Part shown: positions 52,694 to 63,885 of the stretch, one piece after another | Position numbering within the stretch: position 1 is the stretch's first letter | Layout of the letters: every line of letters begins with the position of its first letter | Source: Linderina pennispora | Lineage: Eukaryota; Kickxellomycota; Kickxellomycetes; Kickxellales; Kickxellaceae | Direction: 5' to 3' | Length of the DNA: 64,000 nt | NCBI RefSeq assembly: GCF_002104995.1 | Contig: NW_024468255.1 | Location: forward strand, 434,001 to 498,000 | The notes under the pieces: model-generated | What the model was told of the DNA's origin: nothing | Database searches by the model: none | The model's input: only the letters and a program-made list of their open reading frames with translations | Made by a program: the position numbers and the translations under genes

Positions 52694-53884
52694 ATGATTA
52701 TTACGCGTGCATTTCTCTCCATGTCAGCCATGGCACTCTCCTGCCTTGCAGCCAACTCTATGACTGTCGAGAGCTTCGACGGACCAGTGACAAAGAAGGA
52801 AGTTGACTCATTCAAGACCGGAATGCAGGTACTGAAGCCATCAACATCGTCAGCCAACGAATGGGCTCAGGGAAAATCTGGTGAAAACACCAAAGCCCTC
52901 GGTATGATGTACGAGATCTCGAACGACGTCGCCATCCTCAACAAGATGATCACCTTCTGCGACACCGTCCTGTCAATTCGCAATGACATGGGCAAGGGAT
53001 GCAAGATCTGGACCGGCCGCGTCGATCCGGTTTGGGTTGACTGTACTGAAAAGCTCGACGGTAAAGTTTTTACTGGTGGAGAGCAGGGCGACCCAGTCGG
53101 CCATCTTGGATACTGTGCTCGTCTCATCCTCAACACCAAGTCAATCTTGAACTCGCAGGTCCCCGACAAGGATCCACACAATTATGGAAAGACCTACCTG
53201 GACCGCGCAAAGACATACGTCAAGCAGGCGGACAAGGCTGTCGATGACCACATCCTCAAGTCGCTGCTGGACGTCTCGCGGAACAAGCGCCAGTATTTCA
53301 GCAAGGCTTCGGTTTACAAATCAGGTGGAACTGTTCCCTGGAACCAGCAGATGATGTTCAACTACGGCTTTATGAACCTGGCCATTGCGCATGAGCTTCT
53401 CGGTGACAATCCTGGCAAGGTGAAGCTCTATGACTCCTTCGTTAAAGCATCGGTCGACTGGTTCTTCAGTACCACTAAGCCAGTCAAGGGCAAGAAGGGC
53501 AACATGGTGTACAGCTGGGGCTATATCCCGGAGAATTCGTCAGGTGAGGACAACAATCACGGCAGCCTGGATGTTGCTGGGTTCTCACGCATCTTCGCCT
53601 CAGGCCGCTATGGTGTTACCAAGGCCCAGATGGAGCCATTTGCCAACACGTTTGTTGACATCATGACACTTGGAAAGGGCAAGTACGCAGGTCGCACTGA
53701 TGGCACTACTGGTGACGGTAACTCAGCTGGTACTGACTATGTGCGCAGTGGCTGGCTGCTGATGGCAGAGTTCCGACCCAATGCCAAAAAGGAGCTGTTC
53801 AGTGCCGACTTTGAGATTGGCAAGCCTGCTCGCAAGGTCGACCAGTTTGCACGTGGCATGTGGGTCAAGCACCGTCTAGATTAG
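52694..53884 (+). CDS. Secreted alpha/alpha-toroid-like protein, possible carbohydrate-active enzyme
   Basis: A 396-residue protein with a signal-peptide-like N-terminus (MIITRAFLSMSAMALSCLAA). No catalytic family is certain. The block order is a Gly-His-Leu segment (PVGHLGYCARLIL), then VPWNQQMMFNYGFMNLAIA, then YSWGYIPENSSGEDNNHG followed by SLDVAGFSRI. This matches from memory the pattern of bacterial secreted six-hairpin (alpha/alpha)6 proteins that carry an ED.SHG.LDV motif, related in fold to C5-epimerases and polysaccharide lyases. His in NNHG and the acidic pair in GEDN would be candidate active-site residues; that is inference. Two more cysteines (FCDTV, CKIW) and DC.E may form disulphides. 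Confidence 0.65.
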   Translation: MIITRAFLSMSAMALSCLAANSMTVESFDGPVTKKEVDSFKTGMQVLKPSTSSANEWAQGKSGENTKALGMMYEISNDVAILNKMITFCDTVLSIRNDMGKGCKIWTGRVDPVWVDCTEKLDGKVFTGGEQGDPVGHLGYCARLILNTKSILNSQVPDKDPHNYGKTYLDRAKTYVKQADKAVDDHILKSLLDVSRNKRQYFSKASVYKSGGTVPWNQQMMFNYGFMNLAIAHELLGDNPGKVKLYDSFVKASVDWFFSTTKPVKGKKGNMVYSWGYIPENSSGEDNNHGSLDVAGFSRIFASGRYGVTKAQMEPFANTFVDIMTLGKGKYAGRTDGTTGDGNSAGTDYVRSGWLLMAEFRPNAKKELFSADFEIGKPARKVDQFARGMWVKHRLD

Positions 53885-55146
53885 GTTTCCACAGTACGAG
53901 CATCTCAATTCCAATATATGTTTTGTTGTTAGAAACGTCACAGTCTGTCAGTGTGCTGGGTGATTAGACAGTTTAGCAGTACTGGAAAAGCAGTTGGCAC
54001 TCTATTAGCACCAAGCGTACGCCACCCAAGCACGCCACCTGCTCTCCCATGATCACCCTAGCTGTTGCACAACCGCTTGCTCTTTGTGCGTCCAGTGCCC
54101 ATGTGAGCACGAGACAACCAAGCAACTACTTCATTTGGAGCCAGATAATGTGCATGGAAAACCAGCTTGCGAAGAGGGTGGGAGCCAGGACAACGCTAAA
54201 ACAGTGGGACACGACACAGCTTGTCCGCCTTTCACATGTAGCTGTGTATAAATATCCCATCCCGGCGAATTAAGGCCATCGGCAAATGTGCGATGCGCAT
54301 GTCGTACGTCATGCTGGTGATTTCCAGCACTTTTTCCACTGCGGATTTATGTGGGCATTGGCTGGGCAAGTCAAGCGGCCTGGGTCATCCGCGGAGAGCC
54401 AAAATTAGAGCAGCCAAAGATTCCTCGCTGAGCGGTGAGGGATGTATGGCATGCATAGGTGTGACTCCAGCCAAGACAAGTAGAGACGTCTATATTATGA
54501 GGGATAGAGGCGCGCTGTGACTTTTTTAACCTCCGTCGCAGTGTCCCCCCTCCCCGATGGTGATTGAGGCCACGGTTTGTTCGGCGGCTGGTACTGTGTA
54601 TGACCGCGAATAATGGTCCCTCCTCTTAGCTATTCTTTCGCTGCGCTCCCTTTGCTACCATTCACAGCGCACGTTGTTTTCAGAAAGCTGTGGCTACGCC
54701 TGAGCCTCCCTACTTTGGCAGTCTTTTGCTCCAGGTCGGTGGCTGGGAGCGAGCCCGAAGCCAGAGTACATTGAGCCCCGGTGTCAGGCAAGCCCTCTTG
54801 TTGCACCAGATGCGATTGTAAGATGCGGGTCATGCTTTTCTGCAGTGAATGCGCAGCGTGCAGCGTGGGGCAGGCAGCAGGCATTATTTTGCAGCCTTTT
54901 TTTCACAGCACAGCCATAGCAAAAATTCATTTGGCGCCGGTTTTTCTGCACACTTGGTTCAAATGCAAAACAGAAACGGCACAGAAGCATGAAATCTGGC
55001 AGAGATAAGGTTAGCATGCAGAGCCCCCGTGGCAAGTGTCGCAGAGAGTGTCATGTCGGTGTCACTTTTGCCTCTGCGAAAAAGAAAAAAACAGCGCACG
55101 GCAATGCAGGTGACGAGTTGTGATTTTCAACCGCTTCGCCACAGGA
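53885..55146. other. Left part of a 3.9 kb gene-poor gap
   Basis: No supportable gene. Short ORFs on both strands have no motif, leader or splice support. Several A runs precede the TATA box at 55147. Confidence 0.4.
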
Positions 55147-55156
55147 TATATAAAAG
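55147..55156 (+). promoter_or_regulatory. TATA box upstream of a 31-codon ORF
   Basis: TATATAAAAG, the best TATA match in the window. It is followed by about 160 bases of CT-rich, leader-like sequence and an ATG at 55318. Confidence 0.5.
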
Positions 55157-55317
55157 TATTGACATGTCCCCTCCCGAGTCGCAAGCCTTTCCTTCTTTTC
55201 TGACCATGGTAATCTAGGACGCTTAAAATAGCCTTTTGCTCCTTATAATTTTTCTCTATTCTTGTACATACGCAAGATACGCACCTTCCACTTCAAACCC
55301 CCTTGTACTTTATCGCA

Positions 55318-55413
55318 ATGAGCCCGTTTGCCAACTTCAAGGACATTCCCACCAACGTTTTCATGTTTGAGGATGACCTGGAGACTCGCGAGGCTGTGAT
55401 AAATGGCAATTAG
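55318..55413 (+). CDS. Short ORF, possible truncated gene or micropeptide
   Basis: A 31-codon ORF starting MSPFANFKDIPTNVFMF, then acidic (EDDLETRE), ending at TAG. It sits 171 bases after the TATA box and behind a convincing leader. The composition looks protein-like, not random. The frame stays open for another 56 codons after the TAG, but that part changes character (Gly/Arg-rich) and I found no splice pair that removes the stop. It may be the 5' end of a gene lost in a rearrangement, a real micropeptide, or a spliced gene whose donor I missed. Confidence 0.25.
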   Translation: MSPFANFKDIPTNVFMFEDDLETREAVINGN

Positions 55414-55811
55414 ACGCACACGCTCCTGGGACAGAAGGTGTGGAATTGCAGGGAGCGAGGAACCGGGAGCAATGCCGGCGTGGGGTCTGCCATTCGTTCA
55501 ATGCCTGTCCGGCGTGGTTTTGGTACGTGGGGAGGTGCTCCTGAGCCATCTGCTCACCTCCTAGCTGAAGCAGGCTGTGGGCCTGTGCTATCTTGACAAG
55601 GCAGCACAATCCTTCTCTCTGCGTCAGTGCAGGTCACGATGACACCTCTGGCCACTGCAGCTCTAGCATCTGCTCCTTCTTAAAAATAACCACGATTATT
55701 CGGGAATTAGACAAACTTTTCCAATCCCTCAGCCTGTGTAGAACCGATTGGCCCACCTCTGCATGGCCGAGCTGTCGATCACTCACCGCCCAACACTGGC
55801 TGTGGGTGGGT

Positions 55812-55813
<2 letters not shown>

Positions 55814-55864
<51 letters not shown>
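55814..55864. repeat. (GT)n microsatellite, about 25 units
   Basis: An uninterrupted 51-base GT tract, flanked on the left by TGGGTGGGTGGG. It lies in the gene-poor gap upstream of the bHLH gene. Confidence 0.97.
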
Positions 55865-55868
<4 letters not shown>

Positions 55869-57241
55869 GTAACTGACTGGTAACATAGGATGCAGAGGCA
55901 TATGCCAAATGGCCAGTGATGGCTAATGCTGCTAGTTACACCGACGTGTCTGGCTGAATCCGTCCCCACCCGTAGCCCCTGGCCGCGGTAGAATACGGAA
56001 ATGTTCTCCACGGAGCCCCACCCGGCAGCCCCTGGCTGTGGAGCTACAACTCTCTCCTCAGTTCCACAGGATTGGTCATCAAGGGGCTTCGGATGCTACA
56101 CGCTCCGGACAGCGAAAGTTGAGACTCGGATCCACAGCGGACCGATCGAAAATTTGCAGGTATGTGATTTGCAGGATGTTGAGAACAATGCCTTGGGCAC
56201 GTCCGAAAATCGGCCGAGCAGTGTCGGGTGCCCAAGGGGACGGAGGCCATGTTTTGGTCTCTGCATCCGGATGACGAAATCCCGAGCAACAGACGGACAT
56301 GCTGTCTTGTAGGCTGGGGCAGGCCTTGGCATAATCTTCCACGAAATCAGAGGCAGAAAATGTTTTGAATATCGGCCGTCTGTCCGAAATTCAAAAATGA
56401 TAAAAAAAGATGCTCCTAGATCCATCCGCTGAATTTCGCCGCACATGCGCGCAGCACTTTTTCCCAATCGAGGCATTATGCCGGGTACAGATAATTGCTG
56501 CTCGGCAACCAGCTCAGACCAGCGCTGCCTATCGGGTTGCAGGGAGGAGTCTCCCGCGCCTGCTGCCAAGCCCTAGGCAGCAGAGGACCACATTGTTGGT
56601 GGCAATTGCCTGGCCAGACTGCTTTCTTTAGGCCCCAGCACAACCGATCCGAGAGGCATGCATAAGCATCTCTGCCAACACGGAGCCGGCAGTGTGCCAT
56701 GTCTAGTAGCGGCGGGGGGTGCTCTTATTGCAGGGCTGCGGGTCTGGTTCCCGCGGGCGCATACAGCCACGGAAAGGTCAACATGAAAATGCATGTGGAG
56801 GAGCTTCCTTCGGAGAAGGCACAAATTCCTGCGCCTGAAAAACAAACATCGGCGGGAACAAAAATTACAGAGAGCGAACTCCCTGCACACAGCTCCCAGG
56901 CGAGGGCCAATGCGAGCTGGATCCGTTTGGGTTCTAGCCCAAAAAAGCAGCACTGCTTATGAATGGATGTTGTACTGGTGTAACGCCAAGTATGGAGAGT
57001 CAGTGGGGTGTGTGCTGGTTGCCTCAGTGGTCCTCTATTTTGGCTTGTCGCTGCCACCCCATTCCCGCAAGAATTTACTCGCTCTTTATTCATCGGGTCG
57101 CTGCTGTGAATAGACGGTTTGTGCTTGAACGGGAATTAATTCTTCGAATGTTGCTGGAGCAGCGCAGCGAACTTTCTTGTGCTGAGAAGCCGAGCCAAAG
57201 CACGCCTCTCCAGATACCACTGGCAGGGGCAGCAAGGCTGT
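55865..57241. other. Right part of the gap, distal upstream region of the bHLH gene
   Basis: About 1.4 kb without a supportable gene. ORFs here overlap in all frames and lack motifs. Confidence 0.4.
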
Positions 57242-57271
57242 TTGGCAATTGGCAGTTGGCAATTGGCAATT
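57242..57271 (+). repeat. Four tandem TTGGCAN heptamers
   Basis: TTGGCAA, TTGGCAG, TTGGCAA, TTGGCAA in direct head-to-tail order, about 136 bases before a TATA box and 480 before the bHLH start codon. Exact seven-base phasing suggests a recent slippage array or a stacked binding site. Confidence 0.8.
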
Positions 57272-57406
57272 CTTCCCCACTGCGCTCGGAATACAGCAAA
57301 GCCCCCTTTCGGGCTTTGCCCGTGAAAGCATGGAAGGAGGAGATCACCGGGGTGGTGCTGGGAAAGACCCAAGCCTGCACGGAAAGTGCCCGGGCTGCTT
57401 GAGGAG

Positions 57407-57413
57407 TATAAAG
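57407..57413 (+). promoter_or_regulatory. TATA box of the SREBP-like bHLH gene
   Basis: TATAAAG 348 bases upstream of the ATG, followed by a long CT-rich leader. Confidence 0.5.
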
Positions 57414-57754
57414 CCGATCGCTTGTGTTCACTCTGGTGCCAGGCTCCTTTTTCCACTCACTTCCTCACAACCGCTTCCTTCCAGCAGCTTCACTTCTCTT
57501 TTCCACTTTTTGCCTCTATCCTTACCGACATTTCACTTTCAAGGTTTTTCCCTGCTCTTACCAAAGCACCTTGTTTTCAGAGGCGACACCATTGTAAAGG
57601 CGACGCCCCTCCTGCTTATTATACAATCCCCCCTCCTTGACATACAATTAGCCGGATTTGCTCTTGTTTCTACTTGCTCCAAGTTCTGATCCGCACCCAT
57701 TAACTCACCTGCCGACCCAAGCTGCATCTGAGATACACAGCCAAACACAGACAT

Positions 57755-59176
57755 ATGGACGCTCACCAGTCGCAGACAATGTTCCAAGGGCCAGTAATGA
57801 GCGACCCAGACACGACAGCAATACAGCAAACGCCATCCAGCGATATTGACGCGCTGAGCAACTTTTTATCGTCGACCACCGGCGCCGACCCGGCAGTGCA
57901 GGCGATGATCGATGTCAACGTCAACGGGCAGACCATGGCAGCTTTCCTCGCATCCTCTGCGGCAGGCTACCCGGTGGAGGCACAGGTACCATTGGAAATC
58001 GCGTCGATCGGTGTAACACCCTCGCAGTCGCTGCAGCCTCCGCAATTTGGCGACCTGCCGCCAAGCGACGCCGCACTGGCAGCAGCTGCTGCCGCCGGCC
58101 TCTCAGCAACACACGCTGCCAGCGGCATGGCCACAACGCCGCTGCTGTCGCCGATTGTCAGCATGCAGGGCCACAGCCCGCTGCTCAACACCACCACCGA
58201 CATCGGCTCGCCCATGAGCCACTCGTTCTCCGGCTTCAACACATCATCGTTGAACACCATGTTCACGGCGCCGCAGCCCAGCTCGTACAGCTCCAGCAGC
58301 TTCGGCCTGAACCCCCCAGCCACGTCCAGCGGCAACTTCCTGCTGCCGCCTGGCGCGCGCGACATGATGAACCCGCAGTCGTCCGCGGGCCTACTTGGCA
58401 AGCGCACGTGCGAGGAAGCCGGGCTGCCGTCGTTCCCGGTCGGTGTGCCACTCAGCAAGCGCGTCAGCATGCCGATCTCGTATGGCCAGACCTCCCTACA
58501 TGACGGAGACACTAGCCCCATGCCGATTCCGTCCAGCATCGGCATCCAGCGTATCGCCTCATACCACCCAGGTACCTTGTCGCAGGTACCACGCCCCGGT
58601 GCCTTCCAGCCCATGGCAAACGCCCACACTCCGAGCGCCAAAATCCCAATTAGCCGCCTAAAATCCACTCCCACCTCTACGTCGCTGCCCGTCCAGTCCA
58701 CGCTCCCTGACGGCTCTGTGCCCACCCACCACCAGCGCAAGGTAGCCCACAATGCAATCGAGCGCCGGTATCGTAACAACATCAACGACCGGATTCGCGA
58801 CCTGCGCAACTCGGTGCCTGCACTGCAGCACATCCGGCCCAAGAAGAAGGCTGGTGCACACGACGACGACAACTCTGATGATGAGGATGACACACATATC
58901 GATGGCGTTGAAGCCGCGACCAAGCTCAACAAGGCCACCATCCTCGGCAAGGCTACAGAGTACATCTACTACCTTCGCCGCAACAACGACCAGCTCAAGC
59001 GCGAAGCCATGTACATGCAGGAGATCATCCGCTCGCTGCCCAACGGTGAGAATATTCTTATAGGGCTGCAGCAGAAGGCAAAGGCCGAATCGGCTGTTGC
59101 CTCGGCTCACCTGCATGTACCAGAGAAGGCCACCGCTATCGTTGACCGGAGTGCATCGACAAGGAGTTCGGAGTGA
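57755..59176 (+). CDS. SREBP-like bHLH-zipper transcription factor without membrane segments
   Basis: A 473-residue nuclear transcription factor. Seen: a long Ser/Pro/Ala-rich N-terminus, then a bHLH at about 325-420. Its basic region is RKVAHNAIERRYRNNINDRI, where the tyrosine in ERRYR is the hallmark of the SREBP subfamily. An acidic loop insert follows (DDDNSDDEDD), then helix 2 and a zipper-like extension (ATILGKATEYIYYLRRNN onward). There are no hydrophobic membrane spans after the bHLH, so it is like fungal Tye7/SrbB-type factors, not membrane-tethered Sre1. Such factors control glycolysis, sterol or hypoxia genes. The unusually long upstream region suggests complex regulation. Confidence 0.87.
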   Translation: MDAHQSQTMFQGPVMSDPDTTAIQQTPSSDIDALSNFLSSTTGADPAVQAMIDVNVNGQTMAAFLASSAAGYPVEAQVPLEIASIGVTPSQSLQPPQFGDLPPSDAALAAAAAAGLSATHAASGMATTPLLSPIVSMQGHSPLLNTTTDIGSPMSHSFSGFNTSSLNTMFTAPQPSSYSSSSFGLNPPATSSGNFLLPPGARDMMNPQSSAGLLGKRTCEEAGLPSFPVGVPLSKRVSMPISYGQTSLHDGDTSPMPIPSSIGIQRIASYHPGTLSQVPRPGAFQPMANAHTPSAKIPISRLKSTPTSTSLPVQSTLPDGSVPTHHQRKVAHNAIERRYRNNINDRIRDLRNSVPALQHIRPKKKAGAHDDDNSDDEDDTHIDGVEAATKLNKATILGKATEYIYYLRRNNDQLKREAMYMQEIIRSLPNGENILIGLQQKAKAESAVASAHLHVPEKATAIVDRSASTRSSE

Positions 59177-59205
59177 ATGTACTATGTTTATACCTGCTTG
59201 TCTTT

Positions 59206-59236
59206 CTCTCGTTCGCTCGTTCGCTCGCTCGCTCAC
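59206..59236 (+). repeat. CGCT/CGTT tetranucleotide tract
   Basis: A short (CTCGTTCG)(CTCG)n-type tract about 30 bases past the bHLH stop codon, in its probable 3'UTR. Confidence 0.7.
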
Positions 59237-60479
59237 TCTTGCTGCACGGTATTCTCCTTCGTCGGCGCCTTATTTATTTGCTTCTAGCCCTCGTACACAC
59301 CCCCTCTTCGAGATCGAGTTATATTATTGTTTGGTTTTCTTCCCCCACGTTCGACTTGTTTAAAAAATATTGTTTATCTTGCCACTTCTTCTACCCAGCC
59401 GTGAAGCTATATCAAGTCAGGAATACCGACCTACTATCTAAAACTGACAGTGTGCCTGGCACTGCTTCTCTGGATTTCATCTCTGCTAGGCGTATGCCAG
59501 TTGACCTTGTTGCGATTCCGACAGCACTCCAGGAGCTATCGGCCAAGCTAGCTTCAGGAACGTGGTACAGACCACAAGCGAATCCACCTGTACTTGCTCA
59601 AACATTGCGGACATAGCATCTCCCCCCAACAGATGAGCTACTCACTCTACAAAGGACACTATGTCTTCTCAAGGGGATGCACTTGCTATTTTAATATGGC
59701 TGATGCATGTATTAGGAACATTGATTAGGTGACGCTACGTGTAACATTTTCGTGTAAGCTGATTGGTGGTGTGGTATTTGGCCCCGCCACGTTGTTATTC
59801 GCCATCAGTAAGATCACTCGGAACCATCAGAACCATCGGAACCATCGGGGTTCTCCTGGCAGAACTCCATGCAGAAAGCCCGGAAACTACCCAAACTGGG
59901 CTCTGTGTGGGACACTTTCGAGAAGCTCACTGAACGCGTCAAGTCACACCGGGAGCGACAAATCAGACATTCACGGATCATACGATATCCAGTCGAATAA
60001 TGTCCACACTGGCTTGTATGTAGAAAACAAGAGGCTATACAGTGCAGCTAGCATCTCCCTCCACAGTGGCAAGGATTGGGCAGGAATTGGCTTGCTAAAT
60101 GACACCCCGTTCTTAAGCCATGCTATGTGGCCACACAGCAGCTGCTCATTTGGGGTATCCAGGCCTTGCAACCGCTCCATAAGCGCATCTTTCTGTGTAT
60201 TATTAGACCCAGGTAGCCTGTAGATAGTTTCAAGTGCACCTCTGTGCTGTCCACAATCTGGTGCATGCACTCTTCAATTGTTCCACCTGCATCCTCAAGA
60301 ACCGGAATCTTGCATGCAGCATCCCGGCTGGAGAGCCAAGCGGAGATATCGTCCAAACTGCAGCTGGGTTTGGTACAGCCCATGAGAAGGTATAACACCA
60401 ATGTGAGGCTGGTAGATGGGCTGGAATAGTCCACGCACTTGAGACACAATAATACCGAAGTCGCTGAATGATGTGGTCA
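59237..60479. other. Intergenic region beside a decayed gene
   Basis: Contains three near-perfect GAACCATCR nonamers (59821-59847) followed by GGGTTC, which could pair with the repeat. From about 60450 to 59970 the reverse strand has long open stretches that may be the further remains of the decayed gene at 60480-61601, but frames shift and no motif is clear. Confidence 0.4.
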
Positions 60480-61601
60480 TCAATGTAGTGAGTATGCTGC
60501 ACCATCCCTGAAACTACCAGTGTGCAGATCAGGACCACTTTTCTTGAACTCATCACAACTCAGAAGCTTTGGCTGTTGGTTATCAATGAATGGAAGCATG
60601 CAGATATCCCGGTACCAAATGCAGTCTTGCGTATTGAGCACAAGCATGAGCATTCCGTTAACGGCAGTCACTCCAAATATACAGCTACGCGGCTGGCTCT
60701 CCCACATAGGCATGGGGTGACTTGCAAGCTTGCCAGTCACTGCAGAGTCATAGCAGCCAATGCCTGCTCACTCAAATTCGAACACAGCCCATATATCAAG
60801 CCAAGCAATATTGCCTTCAATCGCAGGATTGCCAGCAAAGACTTTGGCATTCTCTTGCTTCCAGGACTATTGTACATATTTCTCATAGGGAAAGACCTTA
60901 TCCATATTGGTAATATCAACTACATTGTCGCAAAGCCTTGCTCTCAGAAACTCTAGACCAACATCATGGAAGAGCTCATCCAATGCTTTTTCCTGACACT
61001 CAGCAAGCACCATTTCGCCCATTGCCTTATATATGGCATGGGTATCTGGGAGTGCCATAGGGGCATGCTTGCTGATCCGCAAACCAGCAGGCTGCCGTAT
61101 CTGCATGCCCTATTTGTGAATGGTTGCTGAGATCAAGTATTTGTAGCATACTTTTCATTTGCAGCATCACCGATATGTGGTAGAGTTAAAGCTACGTAGT
61201 TTGGTGTTACCAGTGGTTGCTGTGCGATTTTGATTCTCCCTGAGTTTGTGGAAAGTGGTGCCAGCACCATCTTTAGTGCCATGAGAAACAGCGGGTCCAG
61301 TCTGCGCTAGTCGGTATAGAGCCATCATCAGTTCAAATTGATCCAGATCGAAGGAAAGGGCGGCCGGAACAACCCTACGGAAGTGATTTTGGCCTATCTG
61401 AAATAAAGAGCAGAGACCCCCACGCTTTATCATAGCCCTCTGCTCTTCGGTGAGACTGGAAGAGCAAGAAAATATATCCAAAAACTCTTCTGCGGTGAAC
61501 TGGTGGTTAGCCAATGGTATTAAAGAATCAGGTATGTGAAGAAAGATATAGAGGCAATGGAGGAAAGAAAGAAAGAAGACAACACGCTTCTGCCAAGGCA
61601 T
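60480..61601 (-). pseudogene. Decayed FunK1-like protein kinase gene (tentative)
   Basis: Three long reverse-strand segments (61601-61167, 61106-60867, 60866-60480) lie in one reading frame separated only by stops. The first gap, 61169-61107, has several stops but could be an intron ending AAATAG. The later stops, TAG at 60869-60867 and TGA at 60770-60768, interrupt protein-like sequence with no splice escape seen. Pieces read FTAEEFLDIFSC, LTEEQRAMI, FDLDQFELMMALYRLAQ, then IAWLDIWAVFEFE-stop-AGIGCYDSAV and WESQPRSCIFGVTAVNGML. The last parts recall the fungal-type kinase (FunK1) block with a W.D....EFK stretch and QPTRRFV.G. The catalytic motifs were not found. Family assignment is from memory and weak; decay by nonsense mutation is well supported if this was a gene. 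Confidence 0.4.
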
Positions 61602-61961
61602 TTTACATGTTTCGCCGCTGGATGGCTGTAAGAACGATCTGTTCTCTGGCCCAGTGAAATATAATAAATGATCACCCGCATTGCACAGTGATACTCAGCC
61701 ACACAGGTCCAGCAGCTGGCTGGCCATGTTAATGATCGAGATCGGTGCTGCTCTGCCATAGCATTCATAACGCGTGGAGATTCAGCGCACTAGATTCATC
61801 CATGGGTATCGCCTTGTGTCAGACATTATAATTTAGCATGCCGTGCCAAATCAAAAACCCATTTCTATCGAGCTCTTTGCCAAAGGTACATTGCTGAAAT
61901 CAGTTAAAAAATCCATTTCTCCAGCATAGTCCGCAATACACAGCAATATTTACATCACAAA
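61602..61961. other. Intergenic, upstream of the POP8-like gene
   Basis: About 360 bases with no recognised feature apart from possible N-terminal remains of the decayed gene. Confidence 0.35.
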
Positions 61962-62348
61962 ATGGAAGTCGACACACGTACCCCAGCGACATTTAAGACG
62001 ACAATTTCGCAGCAGCCATTCTACTATTTCCAGATCGTACTGGTGACAGAATCGGCGCAACCGGGGCCCCCCATCGACATGGTGCAGCTCCGGAGCCACC
62101 TGGCCACAACACTGAACCAATGGCTGGGGGCAAGCGGCGGCGGCACGCCTATTGACATTCTGAAATTTGACGGCACCACGGCGATCATCCGGGTTCCGTT
62201 CGACGACCACCGGGGCGTGTGGCAGGCGCTGACGGTTGCGACGTTCAAGATGGCGGGCACGGGCGAGGCGCGGTTCCAGGTGCTGCGCAATTCGGCGTTT
62301 GCCATGGGCGTGGCAGCGTCGAGTCGGGCGACATACAAGACCGTGTAG
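61962..62348 (+). CDS. POP8: Probable RNase P/MRP subunit Pop8
   Basis: A 128-residue protein with the compact alpha/beta layout of the Pop5/Rpp14/Pop8 group, which helps assemble RNase P and RNase MRP for tRNA and rRNA processing. Seen: opening strand FYYFQIVLVTES, helix MVQLRSHLATTLNQWLG, then DILKFDGTTAIIRVPFDD and the closing strand RFQVLRNSAFAMGVA. Size matches yeast Pop8 (133). Similarity is at the pattern level, so Rpp14 is an alternative. Convergent with KRR1, 34 bases between stops. Confidence 0.65.
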   Translation: MEVDTRTPATFKTTISQQPFYYFQIVLVTESAQPGPPIDMVQLRSHLATTLNQWLGASGGGTPIDILKFDGTTAIIRVPFDDHRGVWQALTVATFKMAGTGEARFQVLRNSAFAMGVAASSRATYKTV

Positions 62349-62382
62349 CATTTTTTTGTTGGAGGGACATGAGAAGGAAAAT

Positions 62383-63600
<1,218 letters not shown>

Positions 63601-63885
63601 GGTTGGTTCTGTGGGCAGAAATGTGTAATGTGAATAAAAATAAGAATGAGACAGCGGCGAGCTGAAGAAAAGCTAGCAAAGAAGGATTTTGCAAAAGAGC
63701 TAAAAAAAATCGGGCGCGAAATATTTGATCCAGGACGGCTTAACCTGATCAGCAGAAAAATATAATAAAATAAAAAAATTTTGCCCCTAGACCATAGATC
63801 GGGGGACTGGCAAGAAATACAGGTCAGACAGCAACTTCTTTCCGAGCTCTCTTACTAGAAAAAAAAAAAGCAACTATATACAGAA
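63601..63885. promoter_or_regulatory. Divergent KRR1-TSR1 promoter with RRPE-like element
   Basis: 285 bases shared by two ribosome-assembly genes. AAAAAAATTTT at 63772-63782 matches the RRPE core, and the TSR1 side ends in an A run and CTATATAC just before the ATG. One bidirectional element could control both genes. Confidence 0.4.

Noticed and set aside
56699-56962. 87-codon ORF upstream of the bHLH gene
   Set aside because: No homology signal and overlapped by ORFs in other frames; likely random in promoter DNA.
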